Positions 32,194-40,796 of a stretch of 64,000 nt of DNA are shown one piece after another. Each line of letters opens with the position of its first letter. Within the stretch, counting starts at the first letter, position 1. The translations under genes were made by a program, and so were the position numbers. Source of the DNA: CAVRCA01 sp965218045 (GTDB lineage Bacteria; Pseudomonadota; Alphaproteobacteria; Acetobacterales; Acetobacteraceae); contig CBDCJX010000007.1 of assembly GCA_965218045.1 (NCBI GenBank), forward strand, positions 62,001 to 126,000, in the 5' to 3' direction. The notes under the pieces were generated by a model. The model was not told where the DNA came from. It saw only the letters and a list, made by a program, of their open reading frames with translations, and ran no database searches.

Positions 32194-33239
32194 TGCGCGT
32201 CTTCGCCAGCCTGCCGCTGGCCGATTGGCGTGCGGCGGGGCCGGCCGCCCGCGCGGCGGAGGATGACGGCTACGACGCGGTGATGACCGTGGAGCTCAAC
32301 CACGATGTCTTCGCGCCACTCGCCTTTGCCGCGCTGGCGACGGAACGGGTCGAGCTGACGCCGTCGATCGCGGTGGCCTTCCCGCGCAGCCCGACCGTCA
32401 CGGCGAGCCAGGCGTGGGATCTGCAAGCGAATTCGCGCGGCCGTTTCGTGCTCGGCCTCGGCAGTCAGGTGAAGGGCCACAACGAGCGGCGCTTCGGCAT
32501 CTCCTGGAGCCCGCCGGCGCCGCGACTGCGCGAATACGTGCAAGCGTTGCGCGCGATCTGGCGCTGCTGGGAGAACGGCGAAAAACTCGACTTCCAGGGC
32601 GAGCACTACAAGCTTACCCTGATGACGCCGGATTTCTCGCCGGCGCCGACCCGGCTGCCGATGGTGCCGGTGACGATCTCGGCGGTGGGCGCGGCGATGC
32701 TGCGTGTCGCCGGCCAGGCGTGCGACGGCGTTCGGCTGCACCCGATCTGCTCGCGGCGATATCTTGAGGAGGTGTGCCTGCCGCAGCTGAGCGAGGGAAT
32801 GCGCCGTAGCGGTCGGTCGCGCGAGCACTTCGACATCCATGGCGGCGGTTTCGTGGCGACCGGTCGCGACGAGCAAGCTGTTGCGGCGGCGATGGATACC
32901 GTGCGTCGCCGCATCGGCTTCTACGGATCGACGCGCAGCTACCTGCCCATTCTGGCGCTGCACGGCCTCGAGGAACTCGCGGCCAAGCTGCACGAGTTCT
33001 CGGTGACCGGTCGCTGGAGCGAGATGGCCGCGCTGGTGTCGGACGACGTGGTGCGAATCTTCGCCGCCTGCGGCACCTACGGCGAGATCGCGGCGTCGGT
33101 CGAGCAGCGCTTCGGCGGTGCCGCGGATTCGATTGACATCAACTTCCCCGCCGACGCGCCGCCGGGCCTGAGGCACGAGGTCATCAGCGACATACGCCGC
33201 ATCCCGCACGCTTTCGCCGGCTTCGATGCCAGCTGGTGA
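32193..33239 (+). CDS. LLM-class flavin-dependent oxidoreductase (TIGR03617-like)
   Basis: Luciferase-like TIM-barrel enzyme of 348 residues using FMN or F420. Family features: AAEDDGYDAVMTVELNHDVF near the N-terminus, IAVAFPRSPTVTASQAWDL, and GRFVLGLGSQVKGHNERRFG, which is typical of the F420-linked TIGR03617 subgroup. Whether this organism makes F420 cannot be told from the window. ATG 32193 shares one base with the TauD stop codon. Confidence 0.9.
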   Translation: MRVFASLPLADWRAAGPAARAAEDDGYDAVMTVELNHDVFAPLAFAALATERVELTPSIAVAFPRSPTVTASQAWDLQANSRGRFVLGLGSQVKGHNERRFGISWSPPAPRLREYVQALRAIWRCWENGEKLDFQGEHYKLTLMTPDFSPAPTRLPMVPVTISAVGAAMLRVAGQACDGVRLHPICSRRYLEEVCLPQLSEGMRRSGRSREHFDIHGGGFVATGRDEQAVAAAMDTVRRRIGFYGSTRSYLPILALHGLEELAAKLHEFSVTGRWSEMAALVSDDVVRIFAACGTYGEIAASVEQRFGGAADSIDINFPADAPPGLRHEVISDIRRIPHAFAGFDASW

Positions 33240-33245
33240 TGCGGC

Positions 33246-34832
33246 TCACGTCGGGCGTTGCCCTAGCAGAACCTCCTGAATGCCGCGCTTGCTGATCTTG
33301 CCGGTGTCGGTAAGCGGGATCTCACCGTCCTCGACCAACGCGATCAGGCGCGGCACCTTGTAGGCGGCACCCTGTTCGCGGCAATGGCGAAGCAGCTCGT
33401 CGACCGTGGCGCGCGCGCCGTCCTGCAACACGACCATCGCCGCGAGCACCTCCTCGCGCTCCGGGTCCGGCAGTCCCACGACCACGGCTTGTCGCACGGC
33501 AGAATGCGCGTGCAGGATTTCCTCGACCTCGGCGGGGGCGACGTTGATGCCGCCGGTCTTCACCAGCTCCTTGATACGCGAGCGGAAGCGCAGCCCGCCC
33601 TCCGGCTCCAGGAAGGCGAGATCACCGGTGTAGAACCAGCCCTCCGCGTCCTTCACCGACGCGGTGTTCTCGGAATCCTTGTAATAGCCCGGTGTCACGT
33701 AGCCACGGATGCGAACCTCGCCGACCTCGCCGTCCGGCAGCTTCGCGCGCGTCGTCGGATCGACGATCTCGATCTCGGTGCCCGGCAGGGCGGTGCCGCT
33801 GAGGCGCGCGCGCGCCTCGAGCGGTGCCTTGCAGTCGGTCACCGCGCTGTTGCCATAACCCTCGGTGAGCCCGTAGCACGAGGTAATCTCGGGCGCGCCA
33901 ATGCTCGCCATCACCGGCACCGATTGCGGCAAGGTGATGCCGGTGCGCAGCGACGAGAGATCGTATCGCGCGCGCTCGGGATGCGTCTGCAACGCGAGCG
34001 CCATGTTCGGCATGGCGTAGAGCACGGTGCAGCGCTCGCGCTCGATCAGGGCGAGGCTCTGCGCGATGTCGAAACTCTCCTGCAACACGATGCTGCCGCC
34101 GTGCGTCATCATCGCCAGCAGCGCGTTGGCGCAGCCGAAACTCCAGAACAGCGACACCACCATCAGCAAGCGGTCGTGCTCCGTGATGTGCAGTCGCTCG
34201 CCGATGCCGTGCATGTTGCGCACCAGCCCGTCATGCAGCAGCGGCACCGCTTTCGCGCGCGCCGTCGAGCCCGAGGTGAACAGCAGGTAGGCTACGTCGT
34301 CCGGCTGAACCGAATCGCGCGCGGTGTCGATCGCCGCCTCCGGCACGTCTTCCCCGCGCTGCAACAGTTCGGCGTAGGACAGCGCGCCGGACGGCACGGT
34401 CGCGCCAAGGCAGACCACGTGGCGCAGCGCCGGCAATGCGGTCGCGCGATCGCCGATCGTCGCGAGCTCGGCCACGTAGTCATGGCGCAGGTAGCGATCG
34501 CTCATTACCAGCACCGCGGCCTCGGACAGCGCCAGCGCGTGCTGTAGCTCGCGCGCCCGCCACCAGGTGTTGAGTGCCACCAGCATCGCGCCCAGCATCG
34601 TCGCCGCGAAGTCGACCAGCAGCCACTCGGCGCGATTGCTCATCAGCACGGCCACCGCGTCGCCGCGGCGCACGCCGAGCGCCTGAAAACTTCGCGCCAA
34701 CCGACGCACTTCGCGCTGGAACTCCGCAAACGTGTAGCGCCGCTCGGCGTCGATCAGGAATGTGCGGTCCGGATGTTTCGCCGTAAGCTCCGCCAGCAGC
34801 GCGGGGAGTGTGCGGCTTGCCGGCTCGTTCAA
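33246..34832 (-). CDS. AMP-forming acyl-CoA synthetase (class I adenylate-forming)
   Basis: A 528-residue ligase activating a carboxylic acid as acyl-AMP and then acyl-CoA. The P-loop-like motif is present as LLFTSGSTARAKAVPL; the standard TSGTTGxPK is relaxed (STARAK). The later motifs YGLTEGYGNSAV, GWFYTGDLA, the hinge RIKELVKTGGINVAPAEVE and the C-terminal catalytic Lys in TDTGKISKR are all present. The TTG start overlaps the stop of the upstream acyl-CoA dehydrogenase gene by 4 bp. It would supply the CoA thioester used by the two dehydrogenases. Confidence 0.9.
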   Translation of the reverse strand: MNEPASRTLPALLAELTAKHPDRTFLIDAERRYTFAEFQREVRRLARSFQALGVRRGDAVAVLMSNRAEWLLVDFAATMLGAMLVALNTWWRARELQHALALSEAAVLVMSDRYLRHDYVAELATIGDRATALPALRHVVCLGATVPSGALSYAELLQRGEDVPEAAIDTARDSVQPDDVAYLLFTSGSTARAKAVPLLHDGLVRNMHGIGERLHITEHDRLLMVVSLFWSFGCANALLAMMTHGGSIVLQESFDIAQSLALIERERCTVLYAMPNMALALQTHPERARYDLSSLRTGITLPQSVPVMASIGAPEITSCYGLTEGYGNSAVTDCKAPLEARARLSGTALPGTEIEIVDPTTRAKLPDGEVGEVRIRGYVTPGYYKDSENTASVKDAEGWFYTGDLAFLEPEGGLRFRSRIKELVKTGGINVAPAEVEEILHAHSAVRQAVVVGLPDPEREEVLAAMVVLQDGARATVDELLRHCREQGAAYKVPRLIALVEDGEIPLTDTGKISKRGIQEVLLGQRPT

Positions 34833-36064
34833 CTCCGGCCGGTCGGGATCTGGTTGAATGGCTTGTCCTTGTCGACGCGGATGTCACCGGGCAGCCCGAG
34901 CACACGCTCGGCGATGATGTTGCGCATGATCTCGTCCGAGCCCCCGGCGATGCGCGCCGCCGGCGAGGAGAGCAGCGTCTCCTGATACATCGCATGCAGC
35001 GGCACCATCGCCGGGTCCATCACCGCGCCGGCCGCGTCCATCAGGTCCATGCCGTACGAGGCGATGTCCTGCGTCATGCTCGCCTTGACCAGCTTGGAGA
35101 TCGAGTTTTCCGGCCCCGGGTCCTTGCCTTGCGACAACGCGGTGAGCGTACGGTACTGGGTCAGCTTCAGCCCCTGCGCGCGCACCCACCAGTCGGCGAT
35201 CTTCTCGCGTACCGCACTGTCGCGGATCGCCGGCGCGCCGTCGATGGTCAACTCGCGCGCGAGGTCGACCAGATCGTCCGCATCCGGCCGATAGGCGATG
35301 CCGCCGACCGCCAGCCGTTCGTTCATCAAGGTGGTGAGCGACACGCGCCAGCCCTGGCCCACGCCGCCAAGGCGCTGGCTGTCGGGGATGCGCACATCGG
35401 TAAAAAACACCTCGTTGAAGTGGCGCGCGCCCGACATCTGGTGGATCGGCCGGATTTCGATCCCCGGTGATTTCATGTTGAGGAAGAAGAACGTCAGCCC
35501 GGCGTGCTTCTGCACGGTCGGGTCGGTGCGCGCGACCAGGATGCCCCAATCCGACAGGTGCGCCCCAGAAGTCCAGATCTTCTGGCCGTTGATCACCCAG
35601 TCGTCGCCGTCGCGCTCGGCGCGCGTGCGCAACGCCGCGAGATCGGACCCGCCGGCCGGCTCCGAGAACAGCTGGCACCACACCTCCTCGCCGCGCAATG
35701 AGGGTGGCACGTGGCGGTCGAGCTGTTCCGGCGTCGCATAGGTCATCATCGTCGGGATGCACATGCCGAGCCCGATCTCGAACACGCCGTTCGGCACGGC
35801 GTAGTCGGATTCTTCCTGGTTGTAGATAACCTGCATCATCGGCGAGGCGTCGCGGCCGCCCCACTTCTTCGGCCAAGTAAGTCCGGCAAATCCGGCCGCC
35901 GCCTTTTTTGCCTGCCATTCCTTGGCGCGCGCGACCTCAGCTTGGCCGATATGGCCGCGAAAGTTCACCGGCTTGGCGCGGCCCTTCAGCTCGGCATTGG
36001 CTTGCAGGAAGGCGCGGGCCTTGGCGCGAAACGCGGCTTCCTCGGGTGCGTCGTTGAAGTCCAT
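34829..36064 (-). CDS. acyl-CoA dehydrogenase (subunit 1 of an adjacent pair)
   Basis: FAD-dependent acyl-CoA dehydrogenase of 411 residues. It shows CQLFSEPAGGSDLAALRTRAE (FAD/substrate loop), DWVINGQKIWTSGAH, and the C-terminal ARIAGGSDEIMRNIIAERVLGLP. The sequence style is that of the FadE29/FadE26 side of heteromeric steroid-type dehydrogenases. GGAGG lies before ATG 36064. It lies 9 bp after the second dehydrogenase gene, and such neighbours commonly form an alpha2-beta2 enzyme with one FAD site per pair. Confidence 0.92.
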   Translation of the reverse strand: MDFNDAPEEAAFRAKARAFLQANAELKGRAKPVNFRGHIGQAEVARAKEWQAKKAAAGFAGLTWPKKWGGRDASPMMQVIYNQEESDYAVPNGVFEIGLGMCIPTMMTYATPEQLDRHVPPSLRGEEVWCQLFSEPAGGSDLAALRTRAERDGDDWVINGQKIWTSGAHLSDWGILVARTDPTVQKHAGLTFFFLNMKSPGIEIRPIHQMSGARHFNEVFFTDVRIPDSQRLGGVGQGWRVSLTTLMNERLAVGGIAYRPDADDLVDLARELTIDGAPAIRDSAVREKIADWWVRAQGLKLTQYRTLTALSQGKDPGPENSISKLVKASMTQDIASYGMDLMDAAGAVMDPAMVPLHAMYQETLLSSPAARIAGGSDEIMRNIIAERVLGLPGDIRVDKDKPFNQIPTGRS

Positions 36065-36073
36065 TGTTGCCTC

Positions 36074-37183
36074 CTATGCCGCGTTGCGGGTTTCGAGCTG
36101 GTCGACCAGCCGGTCTTTCCAGAACGGCGCCGCGCCGAGAGTCAACGCGAGGTGCTTGGATCGCCGGTAATACAGGTGGCAGTCGAACTCCCAGGTGAAG
36201 CCGACCCCGCCATGCGTCTGGATGTTTTCCTTCGATGCGAGATGGAACGCCTCGGTCGCCGACACCCGCGCGGCAGCGGCAGCCAGGGCCAACTCGGCGC
36301 CGCCCTCGGTGAGCGCCCAGGCGCCGAAATACGCGTTCGCGCGGGCGAGTTCGAGCGCGACATAGACGTCGGCCAGCTTGTGCTTGATCGCCTGGAACGA
36401 GCCGATCGGGCGGCCGAAGGCGAAACGCTCCTTCGCGTAGTCGCGCGCCATGTACAGGCACGCCTCGGCCCCGCCGACCTGCTCGAAGGCGACGAGAATC
36501 GCAGCACGGTCCAGCAAGGTCTGCACGATGGGCCAGGCATCGCCGCTGCCGAGCCGCTCCGCCTTGGCGCCGGTGAGGTCGAGCCGGGCCTGATCGCGGC
36601 TCGGATCGACGCTGCGCAGCGCTTGGCGGGCGACACCTTGGGCCTCCAGGTCGACCTTGTACAAGCCCACGCCGGCGTCGTCGCGCGCCGCCACCACCGC
36701 GAAATCGGCGATGCTGCCGTCCGGCACCGGCCATTTCTCGCCGGTCAGCACTCCGCCCGCCGCGCGCAGCTTCACCGCCGCCGGCGTGGGTCGGCCGGGA
36801 CCCTCGGCCAGCGCAAAAGTGCCGATCAGCCTTCCCTCGGCCAGATCGGGCAGCAGGCTCTGCTTCTGCGCCTCGCTGCCGGCGGCGAGGATGGCCTCGG
36901 TCGCGAGATAGACCGAGGAAGCGAACGGCACCGGCGCCACCGCGCGGCCGATCTCCTCGGCGAGCACGCACAACCCCTCGTAGCCAAGCCCGGCCCCGCC
37001 GTACTCCTCGGGGATCGCGGCGCCAAGCCAGCCCATCTCGGCCATCGCGGTCCACACCTCGCGGGCGTACGGGGCGCCGCCTTCGAGAACGTGCCGCACC
37101 ACTTTGGCGCCGCATCGGTCGGTGAGGAAGCTGCGCGCCTGGTCACGCAGGAGCTGCGAGTCCTCGGAGAATTCGAAGTTCAT
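36074..37183 (-). CDS. acyl-CoA dehydrogenase (subunit 2 of an adjacent pair)
   Basis: A shorter (369-residue) acyl-CoA dehydrogenase homologue, diverged from its neighbour. The N-terminal MGWLGAAIPEEYGGAGLGYEGL and the C-terminal RFAFGRPIGSFQAIKHKLAD with THGGVGFTWEFDCHLYYRR are clear. The middle segment TFALAEGPGRPTPAAV has lost the canonical TEPxxGSD loop, as in the partner subunit of heteromeric FadE enzymes. GGAGG precedes ATG 37183. It probably pairs with the gene product at 34829-36064. Confidence 0.92.
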   Translation of the reverse strand: MNFEFSEDSQLLRDQARSFLTDRCGAKVVRHVLEGGAPYAREVWTAMAEMGWLGAAIPEEYGGAGLGYEGLCVLAEEIGRAVAPVPFASSVYLATEAILAAGSEAQKQSLLPDLAEGRLIGTFALAEGPGRPTPAAVKLRAAGGVLTGEKWPVPDGSIADFAVVAARDDAGVGLYKVDLEAQGVARQALRSVDPSRDQARLDLTGAKAERLGSGDAWPIVQTLLDRAAILVAFEQVGGAEACLYMARDYAKERFAFGRPIGSFQAIKHKLADVYVALELARANAYFGAWALTEGGAELALAAAAARVSATEAFHLASKENIQTHGGVGFTWEFDCHLYYRRSKHLALTLGAAPFWKDRLVDQLETRNAA

Positions 37184-37224
37184 GGTTTCACCTCCGTCCT
37201 GCGTCGGACGCTATCGCCTGCGCA

Positions 37225-37893
37225 TCAGCCAGGGAAGATGCGACGGAACACCGCTGGCGAACCCTCGTCGAGCCGCAGATGCGGCCGCACGCGGGCGTTC
37301 CATGGGCTGCCGTTGCGCGCGCGATCCCACTCCGGCGTGTCCGGTACCCCGGCGTTCTCGAACTCGTACACCGTGAGATACTTGGGCTGGCCCTCGATCG
37401 CGAGATAGCGCCGCGCGCGGATCACGCCGGGCACCGTGAGATAGCCGGGGATGTAGCAGGTGTTGTACCAGTCGTTGAACTCCTCCTCCATCGCCGAGGG
37501 GATATCGATGCGCCCCATCTGCAGGAAGCGCGGCATCTCCATCGTGTTCTCGGCGGGACTGGTGCGGCTTGGAAAAATCTGGCGGTAGCCGTTGAGCAGG
37601 TAGTTGCGTCCGACATGACCGCCCGACGCGCGGGTCCGCTGCGCCGAGGGCTGGAAGCGCACGGTGTCGAGAAACGCCGCGCTGCGCAGCACCGTGTGGT
37701 CCTCAAGCTCGTACATGGCGAGGTATTTCGGCCCGCCGCGAACCGCCTCGTAGCGGCCGGCGCTGAGGAAGCCCGGCACTTCGAGCAGCCGATGGATGTG
37801 CTCCTCGTTATACCATGTGTTGAACGCCGCCTCGTGCTCGGCGTCGACGTCGGTCCAGACCATGAGCAGGCCGGTGCCACGGGTCTTGGCCAT
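37225..37893 (-). CDS. EthD/DABB-like protein with two ferredoxin-like repeats
   Basis: A 222-residue protein formed from two similar alpha+beta modules. Each has the N/D-x-W-Y-N motif: EHEAAFNTWYNEEHIHRLLEVPG in the first (about 20-42) and EEEFNDWYNTCYIPGYLTVPG in the second, each followed by a P-K-Y-L-x-x-Y-E strand. This is the dimeric barrel fold seen in EthD and some decarboxylases and cyclases of catabolic pathways. ATG 37893 follows GAGGGAA. It precedes the acyl-CoA dehydrogenase pair by 42 bp and is probably first in that operon. Confidence 0.8.
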   Translation of the reverse strand: MAKTRGTGLLMVWTDVDAEHEAAFNTWYNEEHIHRLLEVPGFLSAGRYEAVRGGPKYLAMYELEDHTVLRSAAFLDTVRFQPSAQRTRASGGHVGRNYLLNGYRQIFPSRTSPAENTMEMPRFLQMGRIDIPSAMEEEFNDWYNTCYIPGYLTVPGVIRARRYLAIEGQPKYLTVYEFENAGVPDTPEWDRARNGSPWNARVRPHLRLDEGSPAVFRRIFPG

Positions 37894-37910
37894 TTCCGTT
37901 CCCTCGCTTG

Positions 37911-37925
37911 TTGCGCCGACGCTAA
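37911..37925 (-). promoter_or_regulatory. shared upstream element, copy A
   Basis: The plus-strand string TTGCGCCGACGCTAA (minus strand TTAGCGTCGGCGCAA) lies 18-32 nt before the start at 37893. A near-identical element is found upstream of the cupin gene (43514-43528), also followed by GAGGG(G)AACGG before the ATG. Confidence 0.45.
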
Positions 37926-38014
37926 CACCATCCAACCGACGCGGCCACCGCCGCGCCGTTGTGCGCCATCGGGCTTCATGCTGGGCTGGGTTGAGAAGGG
38001 TAGGGAGAGCAGCG

Positions 38015-39031
38015 ATGAGCCACGGCGGCAATTTTTCCGGCGCGTCGGACACGGCCTGGCTCGCCGCGCATGTGGAACCTATCATCGAGCCCGACTTGCC
38101 GATCATCGACCCGCACCACCATCTGTGGGTCCGTCCCGACAACACCTACCTGCTTGCCGAGCTGCTCGCCGATCTCGGCAGCGGGCACAATATCGTTGCG
38201 ACCGTGTTCGCCGAGTGCCACTCCATGTATCGCGCCGAGGGACCGGAGGCGTATCGCTCGCTGGGCGAGACCGAGTTCGTCACCGGCGTCGCGGCAATGA
38301 GCGCCAGCGGCGGCTTCGGCCCCGCCCGCGCTTGTGCTGTGATGTTCGGCAACGTCGACCTCATGCTCGGCGCGGCGGTGCGACCGGTGCTGGAGGCGCA
38401 TCTCGCCGCATCCGGCGGGCGGTTTCGCGGCATCCGCTTCTCGACCGCGTGGCACGATCAGGTGCGCGCCGTGGCGCCGCGACCGCGCATGATGGCGGAG
38501 ACCAGCTGGCGCGAGGGCTATGCTTGTCTCGGCGCGCTGGGGCTGTCGTTCGATGCCTGGGTGTATCACCCGCAGCTCGGGGAGGTGGCCGAGCTCGCCG
38601 ATGCATTTCCGGAGACGGATTTGATCCTCAATCACGTCGGCAGCCCGATCCTCGGCGGCCCGTATGCGACGCGACGCGACGCGGTGTTCGACGACTGGAA
38701 GGCGGGAATGGCGGAGCTGGCGCGCCGTCCCAACGTATTCGTCAAGCTCGGCGCCCTGCCGATCCGATTGCCCGGCCACGGCGGTGGCGCGCGCGCAACG
38801 CCACCCTCCTCGACGGAGGTCGCGCAAGCATGGCGACCGTATATCGAGACCTGCATCGAACTGTTCGGCCCAACGCGCTGCATGTTCGAGAGCAATTTCC
38901 CGGTGCAGAAGCGGTGGTGCAGCTATCAGGTGGTGTGGAACGCCTTCAAGCGGCTTGCCTCCGGTGCGTCGGCGGAGGACAAGACCGCTTTGTTCAGCGG
39001 CGCCGCCGCGCGGGCATATCGCATGCAATGA
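38015..39031 (+). CDS. amidohydrolase family protein (COG3618 type)
   Basis: Metal-dependent TIM-barrel hydrolase of 338 residues. The first metal motif is IIDPHHHLWV near residue 30. Other landmarks are the barrel strands FAECHSMYR, RGIRFSTAWHD, LILNHVGSPILGG and the C-terminal CMFESNFPVQKRW carrying the last acidic residue. Members act on lactones, ring-cleavage products or 2-amino-3-carboxymuconate-type substrates. ATG 38015 follows AGGGAGAG. It is divergent from the DABB-like gene, with a 121-bp control region between. Confidence 0.88.
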   Translation: MSHGGNFSGASDTAWLAAHVEPIIEPDLPIIDPHHHLWVRPDNTYLLAELLADLGSGHNIVATVFAECHSMYRAEGPEAYRSLGETEFVTGVAAMSASGGFGPARACAVMFGNVDLMLGAAVRPVLEAHLAASGGRFRGIRFSTAWHDQVRAVAPRPRMMAETSWREGYACLGALGLSFDAWVYHPQLGEVAELADAFPETDLILNHVGSPILGGPYATRRDAVFDDWKAGMAELARRPNVFVKLGALPIRLPGHGGGARATPPSSTEVAQAWRPYIETCIELFGPTRCMFESNFPVQKRWCSYQVVWNAFKRLASGASAEDKTALFSGAAARAYRMQ

Positions 39032-39126
39032 AACGAATAAGAGAACGCCCACCGGGCGATGATCCCGTGCCAGGACAACCCTGAGTGGGAGCGGCGGACC
39101 GGCCCTTGTGCGGGTGCAAGCCGTGT

Positions 39127-39143
39127 GTGCTAGGCTACCCGCC
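39127..39143 (+). promoter_or_regulatory. shared upstream motif, copy 2
   Basis: GTGCTAGGCTACCCGCC ends 20 nt before ATG 39164 and matches the motif at 28230-28246 at 16 of 17 bases. TTGTGC at 39106 could serve as a -35. Confidence 0.45.
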
Positions 39144-39163
39144 GGTATATAAGGAGGAAGCCG

Positions 39164-40369
39164 ATGAACGAAGTCGCGATGAACGCGCCCAATATGTGGC
39201 GTCTGGACACGCCGGGCCATTCGGGTTGGGCGCGTACCGCCCGTGCCGGCGACGCCGACAAATACTTCATGGTCTCCACCGACAGTCATGCCAACGAGCC
39301 GCCTGATTTGTGGGAGAAGCGGATCGACGCCAAGTACCGCGATCGGGTGCCGCGGATTATCGTCGACGATCAGGGCGTGCAGTGGCGCTACTGCGAGGGC
39401 TACCGGCCGGACAAGGTCCGCGTGATGAGCTTCGAGGGCGAGGACTGGGTCCGCTCCAAGGCCGGGGCCGACGTGCAGGACCGCATCCGCGACAATCGGG
39501 CCGACGGGATCGACGTCGAGATCATCTTCCCCAACAAGGGTCTGGCGATGTGGGCCACACCCGACCCGGTGTTCGCCAACGCGCAGTGCCGCGTGTGGAA
39601 TGATTGGGCTTGGGAGCAGTTCGGCCCGCATCCGGAGAGCATGTTGCCGGTGGCCGCCATTGCGGCCGGTGACCTCGAAGGCTCGATCGCCGAGATCCAG
39701 CGCGTCGCCAAGATCGGCTTTCGCGCGTTGTCGCTGCCGTGCAAGCCGATCTGGGGCGGACATGACGTGGAGCACGTCAACTACAACCTGCCGCATTTCG
39801 ACCCGATGTGGGCGGTGATCGAGGAAACCGGCCTGCCGATCACGTTCCATATCTCCACCGGCCGCGACCCGCGCGCCTCGCGCGGCAATGGTGGCGCGGT
39901 GATCAACTACGTCACCCACTCGCTCTCGCCGACCATCGAGCCGGTCGCCAACATGTGCGCCTCCGGCGTGCTGGAGCGGTTCAAGGGCCTGCGCTTCGCC
40001 ACCATCGAGGCGGGCATCGGCTGGGTGCCGTGGCTGCTCGACGCGATGGACGAAGGTTATCGCAAGCACCACATGTTCGTCCGGCCGAAGCTGCAGGGCC
40101 TGCCGAGCGACTATTACCGCGCCCATGCGGTGGCCTCGTTCCAGGAAGATCCGACCGGTCTCGCGCTCGCCGAGAAGTACAACCTCGTCGACAACTTCAT
40201 GTGGGCCAACGACTACCCGCATCATGAGGGCACCTGGCCGCACTCGGCCGAGGCGATCGAGCGCACCATGCCCAACCTGACGGAGCCGCAACGGGCCAAG
40301 ATCCTCGGCCTCAACGCCGCGCGCTTCTTCAAGCTCGAGGTCCCGGCGCGCCAGCGCCTCGCGGCCTAG
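39164..40369 (+). CDS. amidohydrolase family protein (COG2159 type)
   Basis: A 401-residue TIM-barrel metal hydrolase/decarboxylase related to ACMSD. Motifs include FMVSTDSHANEPPDLW near the N-terminus, ITFHISTGRDPR, FATIEAGIGWVPWLLDAMDEG and NDYPHHEGTWPHS with the conserved Asp. Homologues act in aromatic catabolism as decarboxylases or hydrolases. AAGGAGG lies about 6 nt before ATG 39164. It follows the other amidohydrolase by 132 bp with its own likely promoter. Confidence 0.9.
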   Translation: MNEVAMNAPNMWRLDTPGHSGWARTARAGDADKYFMVSTDSHANEPPDLWEKRIDAKYRDRVPRIIVDDQGVQWRYCEGYRPDKVRVMSFEGEDWVRSKAGADVQDRIRDNRADGIDVEIIFPNKGLAMWATPDPVFANAQCRVWNDWAWEQFGPHPESMLPVAAIAAGDLEGSIAEIQRVAKIGFRALSLPCKPIWGGHDVEHVNYNLPHFDPMWAVIEETGLPITFHISTGRDPRASRGNGGAVINYVTHSLSPTIEPVANMCASGVLERFKGLRFATIEAGIGWVPWLLDAMDEGYRKHHMFVRPKLQGLPSDYYRAHAVASFQEDPTGLALAEKYNLVDNFMWANDYPHHEGTWPHSAEAIERTMPNLTEPQRAKILGLNAARFFKLEVPARQRLAA

Positions 40370-40497
40370 ACCTCGGCAGCGGCCGGTTCGCGTTCGCGCG
40401 GACCGGCCCGCCCCGCGGCGGCGGCACGGCCATGGGAACTCCGCTGCTCCCGCCTGGTTTCAATGCGTGATCGTGAACCGGTGGGAGTGGGAATGGG

Positions 40498-40683
40498 ATG
40501 AGTGACACACAGCCGAATGTCGGGCGGCTGCTGGATGCCCAGGGAGACGCCGTGCGCCGCAATGTCGCACAAGCTCAAGGCACCGTCGCCGAGGTGCGTG
40601 ACTACATTCGCGAACAACCATTCAGCGCGGCGCTGCTGGCCATCGCCTTCGGCTACATCATCGGCCGGCTGCGGATCATCTAG
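40498..40683 (+). CDS. small single-span membrane protein (DUF883/ElaB-like)
   Basis: A 61-residue protein: soluble helical part (residues 1-40, DAQGDAVRRNVAQAQGTVAE) and one C-terminal membrane segment (AALLAIAFGYIIGRLRI). The arrangement matches C-tail-anchored ElaB/YqjD proteins that dock on the inner membrane. ATG 40498 follows GGGAGTGGGA. Its role is unknown. Confidence 0.7.
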   Translation: MSDTQPNVGRLLDAQGDAVRRNVAQAQGTVAEVRDYIREQPFSAALLAIAFGYIIGRLRII

Positions 40684-40796
40684 TCGCGGTCGCTGCCCGG
40701 CGCACGGGCGCTGGTCGGGCGGGTAGAACCCGGCGCATACTTGCTCCAACGTCCACGCGAGGGGAAACGCCCCCGCAAGGAATGGAGGAAGGAACG

